Positions 25,483 through 32,924 are shown, counted from the first letter of the stretch. The stretch: DNA of 64,000 bases from JBLZUR01 sp048565625 (GCF_048565625.1 NZ_JBLZUR010000002.1:1054001-1118000), one strand, 5' to 3'. Notes: generated from the letters alone by a model not told the origin. Program-made: numbers and translations.

Positions 25483-26406
25483 ATGCGCGATCACGACGAC
25501 TACGAACCGCATCATGAATCCTCACCCACCGACCATGTCCTCAACGAACTCCAGCTCCACGGCTACCGTCCCTTCACCGACGAGCCCGACCAGCGGCTTC
25601 TGCCCGACGGCAACCAGGTCGCGGGCGCCGTCGCCGACATCTTCGACGCCCTGATCGGCACCCTAGAGGACACGCGCCTCGAACCCGATCTCGACGATCT
25701 CCTCTGGTCGACCGTCAACGTCTTCCACCGCGCGACCGATCGGATCGGCCGGGAACTGGACGACAACGAGCAGGCCCAGAAGCGAGCGCAGCGCGAACAG
25801 GACGGCAGCGAGGTGAAGTCGGTCGAACTGGAGCGCCTGATCGCCGAAGGCATGACGCTCATCGAGCGGCAGAACGCCTTCGAACTGATGCGCGACCAGG
25901 CCGCCGAGCACTACGAACGCCATGTCGGCAAGCCGTGGCTCCCGCGCAGCGGATCGAAGGTCAACCATCGCAATCTGACCTCGGCGATGATCGACAGCCG
26001 CGACTTCCTGATGGCGAAGAAGCGCGCCGACCAGGAGGTGCTTCTGCCACCCGGTCCCAAGATCGTCGTCACCGGCGGGCTCGACTATGACGATCATCGG
26101 CTGATCTGGGCCAAGCTCGACCAGGTGCATACGAAGCACCCCGACATGGTGCTGGTGCACGGAAAGTCGCCCAAAGGCGCCGAAAAGATTGCCTCGCTGT
26201 GGGCCAAGAACCGCGACGTTCCCCAGATCGGCTTTGGACCCGACTGGACAAAGCACGGGCGCTCTGCGCCGTTCAAGCGCAACGATCAGATGCTGGAGAT
26301 CATGCCGAAGGGCGTGTTGCATTTCCCGGGGACCGGCATCAACGACAACCTCGCCGACAAGGCCAAAAAGCTCGGCATCCCGGTGTGGAAGCACGGCGGC
26401 GCGTAA
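25483..26406 (+). CDS. DUF2493 (YspA-like SLOG) protein
   Basis: A 307-residue protein. The first ~180 residues are helical and charged (ICE-specific). The C-terminal ~120 residues form a DUF2493 domain of the SLOG superfamily: KIVVTGGLDYDDHRLIWAKLD, MVLVHGKSPKGAEKIASLWA and VLHFPGTGINDNLADKAKKLG. SLOG proteins bind nucleotides or nucleotide-derived ligands; the function of this ICE type is unknown. The gene stands alone, with 293 non-coding bases before it. Confidence 0.82.
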   Translation: MRDHDDYEPHHESSPTDHVLNELQLHGYRPFTDEPDQRLLPDGNQVAGAVADIFDALIGTLEDTRLEPDLDDLLWSTVNVFHRATDRIGRELDDNEQAQKRAQREQDGSEVKSVELERLIAEGMTLIERQNAFELMRDQAAEHYERHVGKPWLPRSGSKVNHRNLTSAMIDSRDFLMAKKRADQEVLLPPGPKIVVTGGLDYDDHRLIWAKLDQVHTKHPDMVLVHGKSPKGAEKIASLWAKNRDVPQIGFGPDWTKHGRSAPFKRNDQMLEIMPKGVLHFPGTGINDNLADKAKKLGIPVWKHGGA

Positions 26407-26429
26407 GCGCCGCCACGCACGCGATCCAC

Positions 26430-26648
26430 TTAGCGCTTCATCTTCGTGACTTTGTAGACGCGCCCTGAGCTATCGTAGGTCGTCCACTCACCGACTTGCT
26501 GACCTTGATCAAAGTGGCCGGACCGCAGCTTCGAGCCATCGCGGCGGAACCACTCCCAATATCCGGTAGGTTGCCCATCCATCGTCTGGCCTACGACCCA
26601 CAAGCTGCCGTCCTTGTGTAGCTTCTCGAAGGGGACCGTCGCCGCCAT
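26430..26648 (-). CDS. MORN-like small protein
   Basis: A 72-residue protein with three tandem MORN-like blocks: KDGSLWVVGQTMDGQPTGYWEWF, RRDGSKLRSGHFDQGQQVGEWTTY and DSSGRVYKV. Similar YwqK/MORN proteins have been annotated as antitoxin-like, but no toxin is visible. The ATG at 26648 was preferred over the long upstream frame because the repeat begins there. It follows another small minus-strand gene after 14 bases. Confidence 0.6.
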   Translation of the reverse strand: MAATVPFEKLHKDGSLWVVGQTMDGQPTGYWEWFRRDGSKLRSGHFDQGQQVGEWTTYDSSGRVYKVTKMKR

Positions 26649-26662
26649 TCCGCGCCTCGCGC

Positions 26663-26872
26663 TCAGTCCGGCTCGCCGGTAACGGCGATCCGAGCGGAAC
26701 GCGCGTAAAAGGCAAGCTCGGTATCGTTCTCGATCAGCACGTCGAGCAGCCTCTTCATGTCGGCCTGATCGGAGGCCGACTGAAATGGTCCCGGCTGCCG
26801 CTCGATCGCCAGCACCGCGATCGTCAGAGCTTTCTTCACGAGGTGCAGATCCCTGCCTGTGAACTCGGCCAT
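26663..26872 (-). CDS. Small hypothetical protein
   Basis: A 69-residue helical protein (MAEFTGRDLHLVKKALTIAV, then LAIERQPGPFQ and DMKRLLDVLIENDTE). Not recognised. It is oriented like the MORN-like gene 14 bases downstream, opposite to the ICE maintenance genes, which suggests a small inserted two-gene unit. Confidence 0.55.
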   Translation of the reverse strand: MAEFTGRDLHLVKKALTIAVLAIERQPGPFQSASDQADMKRLLDVLIENDTELAFYARSARIAVTGEPD

Positions 26873-27182
26873 CATCAGTCCTTCGCGACTCCACGCCCGC
26901 TACGTCGAGCATAGCGCAAATATCACCCTCAGAAGACTCCGAGGCGAACTAAGCAATGCGAGCATCGAGACTATGGGATGGTCTCCCGACGCGAAGCCAC
27001 CTCCGCCTATCAGCGCTGATCCTTGGTCCATCCGCGAAATTGGCGCCATCAACCCGTAAAGGGTCGGCTATGCGAGCATGCCGCCGCTTCGGCTGCGCCT
27101 ATGCGGTGATTGCAGTCCACGGCCGGACACTTCGGGCGCCTGTCGGCGGGGGATGGTCCCCCGCTCCAACAGGAGCCGCAAC
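26873..27182. other. Intergenic region with leader hairpin
   Basis: No gene is supported. A perfect stem GCGGGGGA/TCCCCCGC (27146-27164) lies just before the ribosome site AGGAG of the small gene at 27183. Confidence 0.5.
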
Positions 27183-27350
27183 ATGTCCCTCAACGACGCC
27201 CAGGCCTTCGCTTTCAGCCTCGCCACGACCCTGATGGCCGCGATCGTCATCTTCCAGGCAGGCGACGGCACCCTCTCGGTGACGCCCGCCAGCGAATATG
27301 ATGGCGACATGGCCGCGATCGTCCACGAGATCGATCCCTTTGCCCCATAA
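27183..27350 (+). CDS. Very small ICE protein
   Basis: A 55-residue protein with one hydrophobic segment (AFAFSLATTLMAAIVIF) and an acidic end (VHEIDPFAP). Unknown function. Ribosome site AGGAG stands 8 nt before the ATG, and a GC stem lies directly upstream, which could modulate translation. Confidence 0.6.
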   Translation: MSLNDAQAFAFSLATTLMAAIVIFQAGDGTLSVTPASEYDGDMAAIVHEIDPFAP

Positions 27351-27488
27351 CCGGGGCAAACCAGCGCCGCCGTGCGGAAGGCGCTCGCGTTTTCCGCTCC
27401 CGCAAAAACCGATTTTCAGCTATAGTTCGAGCGCGCCGTGGTGGTGGTGGAGGCGCGACCGTCAGACCTTTCTTACGGAGCCACCACC

Positions 27489-27932
27489 ATGATCCTACTT
27501 GCTATTATCGCGTCGCTCACGGCCATCGGCCTGCTCTGCTGGCTGCTTTTCACGCTGGCGGTCTTCGCTCTGCCAGCGTTCGTCGGCGCGACCGCTGGCG
27601 CCTGGGCGCACAGCATCGGCGCCGGCATCCCCGGCGCCCTTCTAATCGGGGTCGCCGCCGCAGCGCTCACACTCGCCGCCGGCCATCTTCTCATCACTTT
27701 CGTTCGGCCGATATGGCTAAAGCTGATCGTGGCCGCAGCTTTCGTAGCACCGGCGGCGATCGCCGGGTTCCACGCTACCCATGGCATTGTGAAGCACCTC
27801 ATGCCCTCCGACGGCTGGCAGACCACGTTCTCCGTGATCGGCGCGGTCGCCGTCGGCATCACCGCCTTTGTACGGGTCGCTGGAATAGCGGCGGCTCCAG
27901 CTTCCTCCGGCGGGGCCGTCGCACAAGCCTGA
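27489..27932 (+). CDS. Small integral membrane protein
   Basis: A 147-residue protein with about four hydrophobic segments (2-32, 45-70, 80-100, 115-135) separated by short loops such as HATHGIVKHLMPSDGWQT. No known family. It is preceded by ACGGAG. It resembles the unassigned membrane proteins that accompany ICE maintenance modules; entry exclusion or membrane anchoring are possible but unsupported. Confidence 0.65.
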   Translation: MILLAIIASLTAIGLLCWLLFTLAVFALPAFVGATAGAWAHSIGAGIPGALLIGVAAAALTLAAGHLLITFVRPIWLKLIVAAAFVAPAAIAGFHATHGIVKHLMPSDGWQTTFSVIGAVAVGITAFVRVAGIAAAPASSGGAVAQA

Positions 27933-28494
27933 CCATCGTCATCACCGTTAGGAGGATCGCGGCAGCAGTGGTCGTGATCGCGCCCGCCATCTTGGGTCCG
28001 AGCGATGGGCGTGTGTGACGCGGATCGATGCTTCCCAGAAAGCCGGCCCTTGTTGCAGCGCTGGGGCTCCACATCATCTTGGCGGGCACCGGACATCGGG
28101 CGCTCGGCGATTTCCGTGATGGCAGCGGAAGGCCAGAATGCATCGACGCTAGCCTGCCGGGGAGAAGACCATGCCGGTAAGCATGTCGTGACGCCGGCTT
28201 GTCGACGCGGGATGGAAGCCATCCTCTCCGTTACCTGACCGTGCCTCGACCGCTCCAAACGGCCTCTTCAATGGCCTGATCTGACCGAAGGTCGGCTGCG
28301 CCTCGATCGCCTATGACGCAACAGCCGCGTCACACTTTCTTCCCCTGCCGGCTGCGCCGCCATTCCTCGCGAAACAAGAAAGTCCTCCTTAGCTGTCAGG
28401 CCCCTTCGGGGTGCGCCGCCGATCGCCTCCGGCCTGCCGATCGCCATCGAGGCCGCAATGGTGCGGGCTCGGGAACGGAAAACGGAGACTTACA
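27933..28494. other. 562-base stretch without a supported gene
   Basis: Open frames here are short and lack family signals or ribosome sites. Only small stems such as CCCC-TTC-GGGG near 28405 are seen. The end must hold the promoter of the DUF736 gene. Confidence 0.5.
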
Positions 28495-28821
28495 ATGGCG
28501 ACCATCGGCACCTTCAAGAAGACCGGCTCGAACGAGTTCACCGGCGACATCGTCACCCTCAGCGTCCAGGCCAAGGGCGTGCGCATCGTCCCCGACCAGC
28601 GCGCCACCGGGGAAAACGCCCCCAGCCACCGGGTTCTGGTCGGCCGCGCCGAGATCGGCGCCGCATGGTCCAAGCGCTCCAACGAGGGCCGCGACTATCT
28701 GGGCCTCAAACTGGACGATCCCAGCTTCAACGCCCCGATCTACGCCAACCTTTTCGATGACGAAGACGGCGATACCTTCTCGCTGATCTGGTCCCGCCCC
28801 AATGGGCGACGCGGAGACTAA
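28495..28821 (+). CDS. DUF736 family protein (copy 1)
   Basis: A 108-residue protein of the DUF736 family, common in alphaproteobacterial ICEs: IGTFKKTGSNEFTGDIVTLSV, a central EIGAAWSKRSNEGRDYLGLKLDDPSF and IYANLFDDEDG. Function unknown; the fold is predicted beta-rich and single-domain. It has a diverged sister at 34031. A perfect terminator follows. Confidence 0.88.
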   Translation: MATIGTFKKTGSNEFTGDIVTLSVQAKGVRIVPDQRATGENAPSHRVLVGRAEIGAAWSKRSNEGRDYLGLKLDDPSFNAPIYANLFDDEDGDTFSLIWSRPNGRRGD

Positions 28822-28834
28822 GGCGATCGCGCAA

Positions 28835-28860
28835 GGCCCCGGCCGGATCAGGCCGGGGCC
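28835..28860 (+). terminator. Terminator hairpin after DUF736
   Basis: Perfect 10-bp stem GGCCCCGGCC / GGCCGGGGCC with a 6-nt loop, followed after five bases by CTTTT. Confidence 0.7.
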
Positions 28861-28953
28861 GCCCTCTTTTGAGGGCGACCGAATCAGGCATCAAGAACCA
28901 AGCCTCCGCACTCGCCGAACGAGGCAGAAAACGGATGACCCAGCAGACCAGAG

Positions 28954-28968
28954 CGACTATAATAGTCG
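28954..28968 (+). promoter_or_regulatory. Palindrome over a -10 box (operator 1)
   Basis: CGACTAT-A-ATAGTCG is a perfect palindrome containing TATAAT (28958-28963), about 50 bases before the XRE-type gene. A repressor bound here would block the promoter. Confidence 0.7.
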
Positions 28969-29000
28969 TAGTTCTGGCGTGTGCGTAGGTCCGAGTGGGA

Positions 29001-29020
29001 GGTGATCATGCATGATCACC
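29001..29020 (+). promoter_or_regulatory. 20-bp perfect palindrome spanning the XRE gene start (operator 2)
   Basis: GGTGATCATGCATGATCACC is a perfect 20-bp palindrome. The ATG at 29012 lies inside it and the GGTGA is also the ribosome site. It could act as a DNA operator or as an mRNA stem hiding the start. Confidence 0.75.
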
Positions 29021-29254
29021 GCCCGACAATCGCGGGCCGCACGCGCGTTGCTGGGTTGGACGCAGGAGACGCTCGCTGACAAGGCTCGGGTCTCTCTGAC
29101 CGCGCTCAAGCGCCTCGAGTCTGAAAGCGGCTTGGAGGTGTACGAGAGTACGCGAGACGAGGTGAGACCCACCTTCGAACACGCAGGGATCGTGCTCCTC
29201 AACTCCGACCAAGGCGTGGGAGTCATGCTCGTTGATCGCAAAGGCCAAACCTGA
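29012..29254 (+). CDS. XRE/Cro-CI-type regulator, QseC-like
   Basis: An 80-residue protein. Residues 4-40 are a helix-turn-helix (SRAARALLGWTQETLADKARVSLTALKRLE). The rest is a short dimerisation part ending in GVGVMLVDRKGQT. Two palindromes in its promoter and start codon point to autoregulation. In ICEMlSym(R7A) the regulator QseC, also a small Cro/CI-type protein, controls the antiactivator QseM; here the next gene is a DUF2285 protein, in keeping with that arrangement but co-oriented. The assignment as a QseC equivalent is inferred from context. Confidence 0.75.
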   Translation: MITARQSRAARALLGWTQETLADKARVSLTALKRLESESGLEVYESTRDEVRPTFEHAGIVLLNSDQGVGVMLVDRKGQT

Positions 29255-29353
29255 AGCCTCACATCTGCAGCCAGCGACGCGGCGGTCCGGTTGTGTGGCG
29301 TGTGCACGAACCGACGCCTCAACGTCGTTAACAATTAGCTCCAAATCGGATAG

Positions 29354-29638
29354 ATGCGCCCGCCGGGGGACACCTTGACGACCCGCGAATATCTTGATGA
29401 GCCACCAGGTGGCACCGCTTTGACCGCCTACGATCAGGCGAATGTGAAGCTGTACCTGCGCCTGCTCGACGCAGAGGCGCAGGGGGCGTCTTGGATGGAG
29501 GTGGTCGAGGCGCTCTTCGGCATCTCCGTCGATGCTGAACCTGATCGCGCAGCACGGGTGCATGGCTCTCACTTGGCCCGAGCCCGGTGGATGACGGAAA
29601 GTGGGTTCGCCGTGCTGCTGGCTGGCCGAATGAATTGA
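29354..29638 (+). CDS. Single-domain DUF2285 protein, QseM-like antiactivator candidate
   Basis: A 94-residue protein formed almost entirely by a DUF2285-type domain: LTAYDQANVKLYLRLLDAEA, GASWMEVVEALFGISVDAEP, RAARVHGSHLARARWMTESGF. DUF2285 is known as a winged HTH variant present both in the ICE activator FseA and in its antiactivator QseM. Its position directly before the FseA-like gene suggests that it binds or mimics the DUF2285 half of that activator. A DNA-binding role is the alternative. Confidence 0.65.
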   Translation: MRPPGDTLTTREYLDEPPGGTALTAYDQANVKLYLRLLDAEAQGASWMEVVEALFGISVDAEPDRAARVHGSHLARARWMTESGFAVLLAGRMN

Positions 29639-29756
29639 GGTGATGCACTCCACGCATCACGTTGCCCGTCCTTCGCTATTCCCAGGCCTAACACAACTTG
29701 GAATCTTCACAGCCACATAACTCGCGTTGAACGAAATTGCGCGGAGGTCGTGGAGG

Positions 29757-30047
29757 ATGTCCGAAGAGGATAGCTGGCGGTCAGAAACTGCCTACGAGTA
29801 TATTGACGCGTTAACTCCCGGCGAACTTGCGTGGGAGTTTCTCCGGCGGAACCTCGATTATATGACCGCCTACGAAGACTTACTCTCCGACGGCGAGATG
29901 ACCGGGGAGGCGGCACGCGATTTCGCGTCGAAGTGGGGTTTGCGATTTCGTGGCAGATCCTACGCGGTCAGCATTGGCTCAGCCCATTTTTTGGACGGCA
30001 CGGGTCGATCCTGCGGTCATCGTCCTACGCCCACAACTCACTGCTGA
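29757..30047 (+). CDS. fseA: FseA-like activator, zero-frame part (DUF6499 domain)
   Basis: The zero frame encodes a DUF6499-type domain (SWRSETAYEYIDALTPGELAWEFLRR as two blocks, SKWGLRF at residues 58-64), then runs 32 unrelated codons to a stop at 30047. GGAGG at 29743-29747 is 9 nt before the chosen ATG. The family sequence continues in the +1 frame right after LRF, so the full product (about 254 residues) needs a +1 ribosomal frameshift. In ICEMlSym(R7A) FseA is made exactly in this way from two overlapping genes and activates the excisionase gene rdfS, which also follows here. Confidence 0.8.
   Translation: MSEEDSWRSETAYEYIDALTPGELAWEFLRRNLDYMTAYEDLLSDGEMTGEAARDFASKWGLRFRGRSYAVSIGSAHFLDGTGRSCGHRPTPTTHC
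29943..29952 (+). promoter_or_regulatory. Probable +1 programmed ribosomal frameshift site
   Basis: Zero frame reads CGA TTT CGT; slippage of tRNA-Phe from TTT (29946-29948) to TTC (29947-29949) puts GTG GCA GAT (Val-Ala-Asp) in frame and yields ...WGLRF-VADP, the order expected in intact family members. Only one base (C29949) is skipped. Confidence 0.7.
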
Positions 30048-30522
30048 TTGCGTCCAGGCGATCACGACCGATCGCCTCGCGCCGCACGTAGTCAGCCAGC
30101 CTGCCGATAGCGTGGTGCGGTTGTGTATCGGCGGGGAGCGCTTTGACGCTGATTTACCCGTGCCCGGAGACCAAGAACCTTTTGGCGCTTTGATCTTGCT
30201 CGATGAGCTGACGCCCGATCGTCTCGGCGCTCTTTCGCGGTTCTGGATGGCCCTCGCCGGGAAGAGCATTCCCCCTGATACGCGGCTCACCGGACAGCGC
30301 CGAAAGCGGGCGCGAGACATGCTGCGTGCCATCGATGGTCGCGCTACGGGCGCAACGTATCGAGCCGTTGGGGAAGGGATTTTTCCCCATCATGATTTGG
30401 ACGCTGCGTCCTGGGTCGGCAGCGCTATCCGCGAAACAACAATCCGACTCGTCCGGGATGGGATGAAGCTCGTGCGCGGCGGCTACCGGTCCATCCTTCA
30501 GCAACCACGTCGGAAACGCTGA
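29950..30522 (+). CDS. fseA: FseA-like activator, +1-frame part (DUF2285 domain)
   Basis: This 190-residue part supplies PIFWTARVDPAVIVLRP and the C-terminal DUF2285 winged-HTH region (LLDELTPDRLGALSRFWMAL, RKRARDMLRAIDGRATGATY, WVGSAIRETTIRLVRDG). It could in principle start alone at the GTG at 29950, but that codon has no ribosome site and lies exactly where the frameshift product would enter this frame. It ends 123 bases before rdfS. Confidence 0.8.
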   Translation: MADPTRSALAQPIFWTARVDPAVIVLRPQLTADCVQAITTDRLAPHVVSQPADSVVRLCIGGERFDADLPVPGDQEPFGALILLDELTPDRLGALSRFWMALAGKSIPPDTRLTGQRRKRARDMLRAIDGRATGATYRAVGEGIFPHHDLDAASWVGSAIRETTIRLVRDGMKLVRGGYRSILQQPRRKR

Positions 30523-30531
30523 CGCCACTGG

Positions 30532-30559
30532 TGTCGAAATTAACGCGATTACTTCGACA
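30532..30559 (+). promoter_or_regulatory. Inverted repeat upstream of rdfS
   Basis: TGTCGAA and TTCGACA form a perfect 7-bp inverted repeat with a 14-nt spacer, placing the half sites two helical turns apart (21 nt). It lies between the FseA-like gene and rdfS, so it is a candidate binding site for the activator. Confidence 0.55.
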
Positions 30560-30645
30560 TCGTCCCGCCCGCCTACCTCGCGCCACCGTGCTCGCAATCC
30601 GCCGCTTGTTCGAAGCGGCCGCCGCGAAAACACGGAGGTTCGATT

Positions 30646-30930
30646 ATGGCCGAAGCAGCCACCCAAATGCCGCCACGCTACCTGAGGACCCAGGAGGCGG
30701 CGCGCTTTCTCGGCCTTTCGGAGCGTACCCTCGAAAAACACCGGACTTACGGCACCGGACCGACCTACCGCAAACTGGGTGGCCGGGTCGTCTATGGGTT
30801 GGAAGACCTCCAGGCATGGGCCGACCGGGGCACAGTCACGTCAACGTCGGACCCCAGGGGCGGCATCGTCGCTCCTGCCAAACCCGCAAGTGCGGCTGAA
30901 GCGGGCGCCTCTGCTCGCGCTGTCCGCTGA
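30646..30930 (+). CDS. rdfS: AlpA/MerR-like excisionase (recombination directionality factor)
   Basis: A 94-residue protein with a winged HTH of the excisionase/AlpA type: YLRTQEAARFLGLSERTLEKHR, TYGTGPTYRKLGGRVVYGLEDLQAWAD. Such factors bend att DNA and switch the integrase to excision. The size and its position after the FseA-like gene and before the transfer genes match RdfS of ICEMlSym(R7A). Ribosome site GGAGG lies 9 nt upstream of the ATG. Confidence 0.85.
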   Translation: MAEAATQMPPRYLRTQEAARFLGLSERTLEKHRTYGTGPTYRKLGGRVVYGLEDLQAWADRGTVTSTSDPRGGIVAPAKPASAAEAGASARAVR

Positions 30931-30941
30931 GCCGACTGCCG

Positions 30942-31826
30942 ATGTTGCCCGGTCACCAGCGAGGGGAACGCGCGCAGCTCGATCTGTTCCGGGCCCTCCC
31001 GGGCGACCTCGCTCCCCGCGACGCCCAGGACCTGATGGCTTACCCGTTCTTCTCGCTCGCAAAATCAAAGCGCCTGGCGCCCATCGATTTCAAATCGGGC
31101 ACGGTCAAGATCCGTGTCGAGGCCGTCCCTGAGCACGGCATGGCCACGATCTGGGATGCCGATATCCTGATCTGGGCTGCTTCCCAGATCGTGGAAGCCC
31201 GCGATGTCGGGATTCGGCCATCGCGCCTTATGGCGACCACCCCCTATGAGATACTGAACTTCATCGGCCGCGGCGTGTCGCTACGCGATTACGACCGCCT
31301 CAAGGCCGCCTTGGACCGGCTGCAGTCGACAACCGTCGCGACTTCGATCCGCCAGCCGACCGAGCGGCGGATGCACCGATTCTCCTGGATCAACGAATGG
31401 AAGGAGCGCGCCGATCACCGAGGCCGGCCGCTCGGCCTGGAGCTGATCGTACCCGACTGGTTCTACGGCGCCGTGCTCGATGACGCGCTCGTACTGACGA
31501 TCGACCGCAATTACTTCGGCCTGACAGGCGGCTTAGAGCGCTGGCTCTACCGCCTCGTGCGCAAGCATGGCGGCCGCCAGGAGTTCGGTTGGAGCTTCGA
31601 CTTCCCGCATCTCCACGCCAAGTCAGGCAGCCTCTCGCCGCTCAAGCACTTCGCCTACGACCTGCGTGACATCGTCCGACGCCAGCCGCTGCCCGGCTAC
31701 CGCCTGGCCATCGAGCAGTGCCTCGGCGGTCCCGAAATCCTCTCCTTCGTGCCGACCGATCCAGATGCCCTCGGCATCCCGCGCCGGCGTCGACGGACCA
31801 AACCTCACCCTGGGGATAAGCTGTGA
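30942..31826 (+). CDS. repA: Replication initiator protein A (RepA/RPA family)
   Basis: A 294-residue initiator of the PF10134-type RepA family: MAYPFFSLAKSKRLAPIDF, ATIWDADILIWAASQI, TTPYEILNFIGRGVSLRDYDRLKAALDRL (in shorter blocks) and FSWINEW. These proteins start vegetative replication of plasmids by binding iterons. Three iteron-like repeats follow directly after its stop codon, followed by AT-rich inverted repeats and parA. The ICE therefore appears able to replicate after excision. It starts 11 bases after rdfS and is probably co-expressed with it, which would tie replication to excision. Confidence 0.85.
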   Translation: MLPGHQRGERAQLDLFRALPGDLAPRDAQDLMAYPFFSLAKSKRLAPIDFKSGTVKIRVEAVPEHGMATIWDADILIWAASQIVEARDVGIRPSRLMATTPYEILNFIGRGVSLRDYDRLKAALDRLQSTTVATSIRQPTERRMHRFSWINEWKERADHRGRPLGLELIVPDWFYGAVLDDALVLTIDRNYFGLTGGLERWLYRLVRKHGGRQEFGWSFDFPHLHAKSGSLSPLKHFAYDLRDIVRRQPLPGYRLAIEQCLGGPEILSFVPTDPDALGIPRRRRRTKPHPGDKL

Positions 31827-31832
31827 ATCGTC

Positions 31833-31898
31833 TCGTGCTATCAGGGACCGGCACTATCGTGCCATCGGGGACCGGAATCTCGTGCTATCGGGGACCGA
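31833..31898 (+). repeat. Three iteron-like direct repeats
   Basis: TCGTGCTATCAGGGACCGG (31833), TCGTGCCATCGGGGACCGG (31857) and TCGTGCTATCGGGGACCGA (31880) repeat with 24- and 23-base periods, about two helical turns. They begin 6 bases after the repA stop and fit RepA binding sites. Confidence 0.82.
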
Positions 31899-31926
31899 AA
31901 TCGCCGAATTTACCCGTTGAATCAGT

Positions 31927-31974
31927 AAGTTACAGGCCCCGTAACTTATCTAACCAGAATTACTACGTAATTCT
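31927..31974. other. AT-rich inverted repeats, probable replication origin
   Basis: AAGTTAC/GTAACTT (31927-31947) and AGAATTAC/GTAATTCT (31956-31974) are perfect inverted repeats in the most AT-rich part of the region, directly beside the iterons. This is the expected unwinding part of an oriV. Confidence 0.65.
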
Positions 31975-32034
31975 TCTAACGCGACCGCGCTTTTCGGCCG
32001 CTGTGGACGGGTCCCCGATCGCCGGGAAACCGTC

Positions 32035-32673
32035 ATGATCGTCGCTCTGCTCAATCAGAAGGGCGGCGTCGGCAAGACGACGCTCGCCTTGCACCTGGCA
32101 GGCGAGTGGGCTCGCCATGGACAGCGTGTCACGCTGATCGACGCCGATCCCCAAGGGTCAGCGCTCGACTGGTCACAGCAACGCAGCCGGGAAGGGCTGG
32201 AGCGGCTGTTCCGTGTCGTCGGCTTGGCCCGCGACACCCTTCATCGTGAAGCGCCGGAGCTGGCTCGCGACGCCGACCATGTCGTCATCGACGGCCCGCC
32301 ACGCGTCGCCGGGTTGATGCGATCGGCGCTGCTCGCCGCCGACCTCGTGCTGATCCCGGTGCAGCCTTCGCCGCTCGATGGCTGGGCGTCCGCCGAAATG
32401 CTCGCGTTGCTCGGCGAGGCGCGGATCTACCGCCCACAGCTCGCCGCGCGCTTCGTGCTAAACCGCTGCGCGGCCCGCACCGTGCTCGCCCGCGAGACCG
32501 CCGAGACGCTGGCGGATCACGACCCTCCCTTGCTCGCGACCACGATCGGTCAGCGCATCGTTTTCGCCGACGTCTTGCAGACCGGCCGGCTCGCTGCCGA
32601 GCAGGACGAGGATTGCCCCGGAGCACACGAGATCGCCGCGCTTGCAGCGGAAGTCGCGAGGATCGGCGCATGA
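32035..32673 (+). CDS. parA: ParA-family partition ATPase
   Basis: A 212-residue ParA/MipZ-like ATPase with deviant Walker A KGGVGKTT (9-16), Walker A' LIDADPQGSALDW and motif VVIDGPP. It is a short ParA without an N-terminal HTH, typical of plasmids with small partners. It lies directly behind the origin-like region and overlaps the next gene (ATGA). It probably segregates the excised or replicating ICE with the downstream small protein or the ParB-like protein at 16.5 kb. Confidence 0.9.
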   Translation: MIVALLNQKGGVGKTTLALHLAGEWARHGQRVTLIDADPQGSALDWSQQRSREGLERLFRVVGLARDTLHREAPELARDADHVVIDGPPRVAGLMRSALLAADLVLIPVQPSPLDGWASAEMLALLGEARIYRPQLAARFVLNRCAARTVLARETAETLADHDPPLLATTIGQRIVFADVLQTGRLAAEQDEDCPGAHEIAALAAEVARIGA

Positions 32674-32924
32674 GCGCGCGGTCCCCGAAACGCAGCTTTG
32701 CGACGCGTCCAGCCGATCCCGAAGACTGGATCAAGGCACCCGAACGCCAGGCTACCCGTAGCCATCCCGCCGAAGACTTCTCGGCCCGGCTGACGATCGA
32801 CGTCACCGCCGACATGCGCGGCCGCATCAAGATCGTCGCCTTCCAGCGCGGCCAGACGGTCGCCGACATGCTGCGCGCGCTGTTCGAGCGGGAATTCCCA
32901 CCGCCGTCAGGAGAAGGATCATGA
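32670..32924 (+). CDS. Small RHH-like ParA partner
   Basis: An 84-residue protein: ATRSHPAEDFSARLTIDVTA, then DMRGRIKIVAFQRGQTVADMLRALFEREF, the layout of a ribbon-helix-helix domain (one strand, two helices) after a basic disordered N terminus, as in ParG-type centromere-binding proteins. It overlaps parA and the following DUF2840 gene by 4 bases each, so it is translated in step with them. Confidence 0.75.
   Translation: MSARSPKRSFATRPADPEDWIKAPERQATRSHPAEDFSARLTIDVTADMRGRIKIVAFQRGQTVADMLRALFEREFPPPSGEGS

Noticed and set aside
29950..30522. DUF2285 frame as an independent gene starting at GTG 29950
   Set aside because: No ribosome site, and the GTG is exactly the first codon after the predicted frameshift; a joint product explains the layout better, though independent translation is not excluded.
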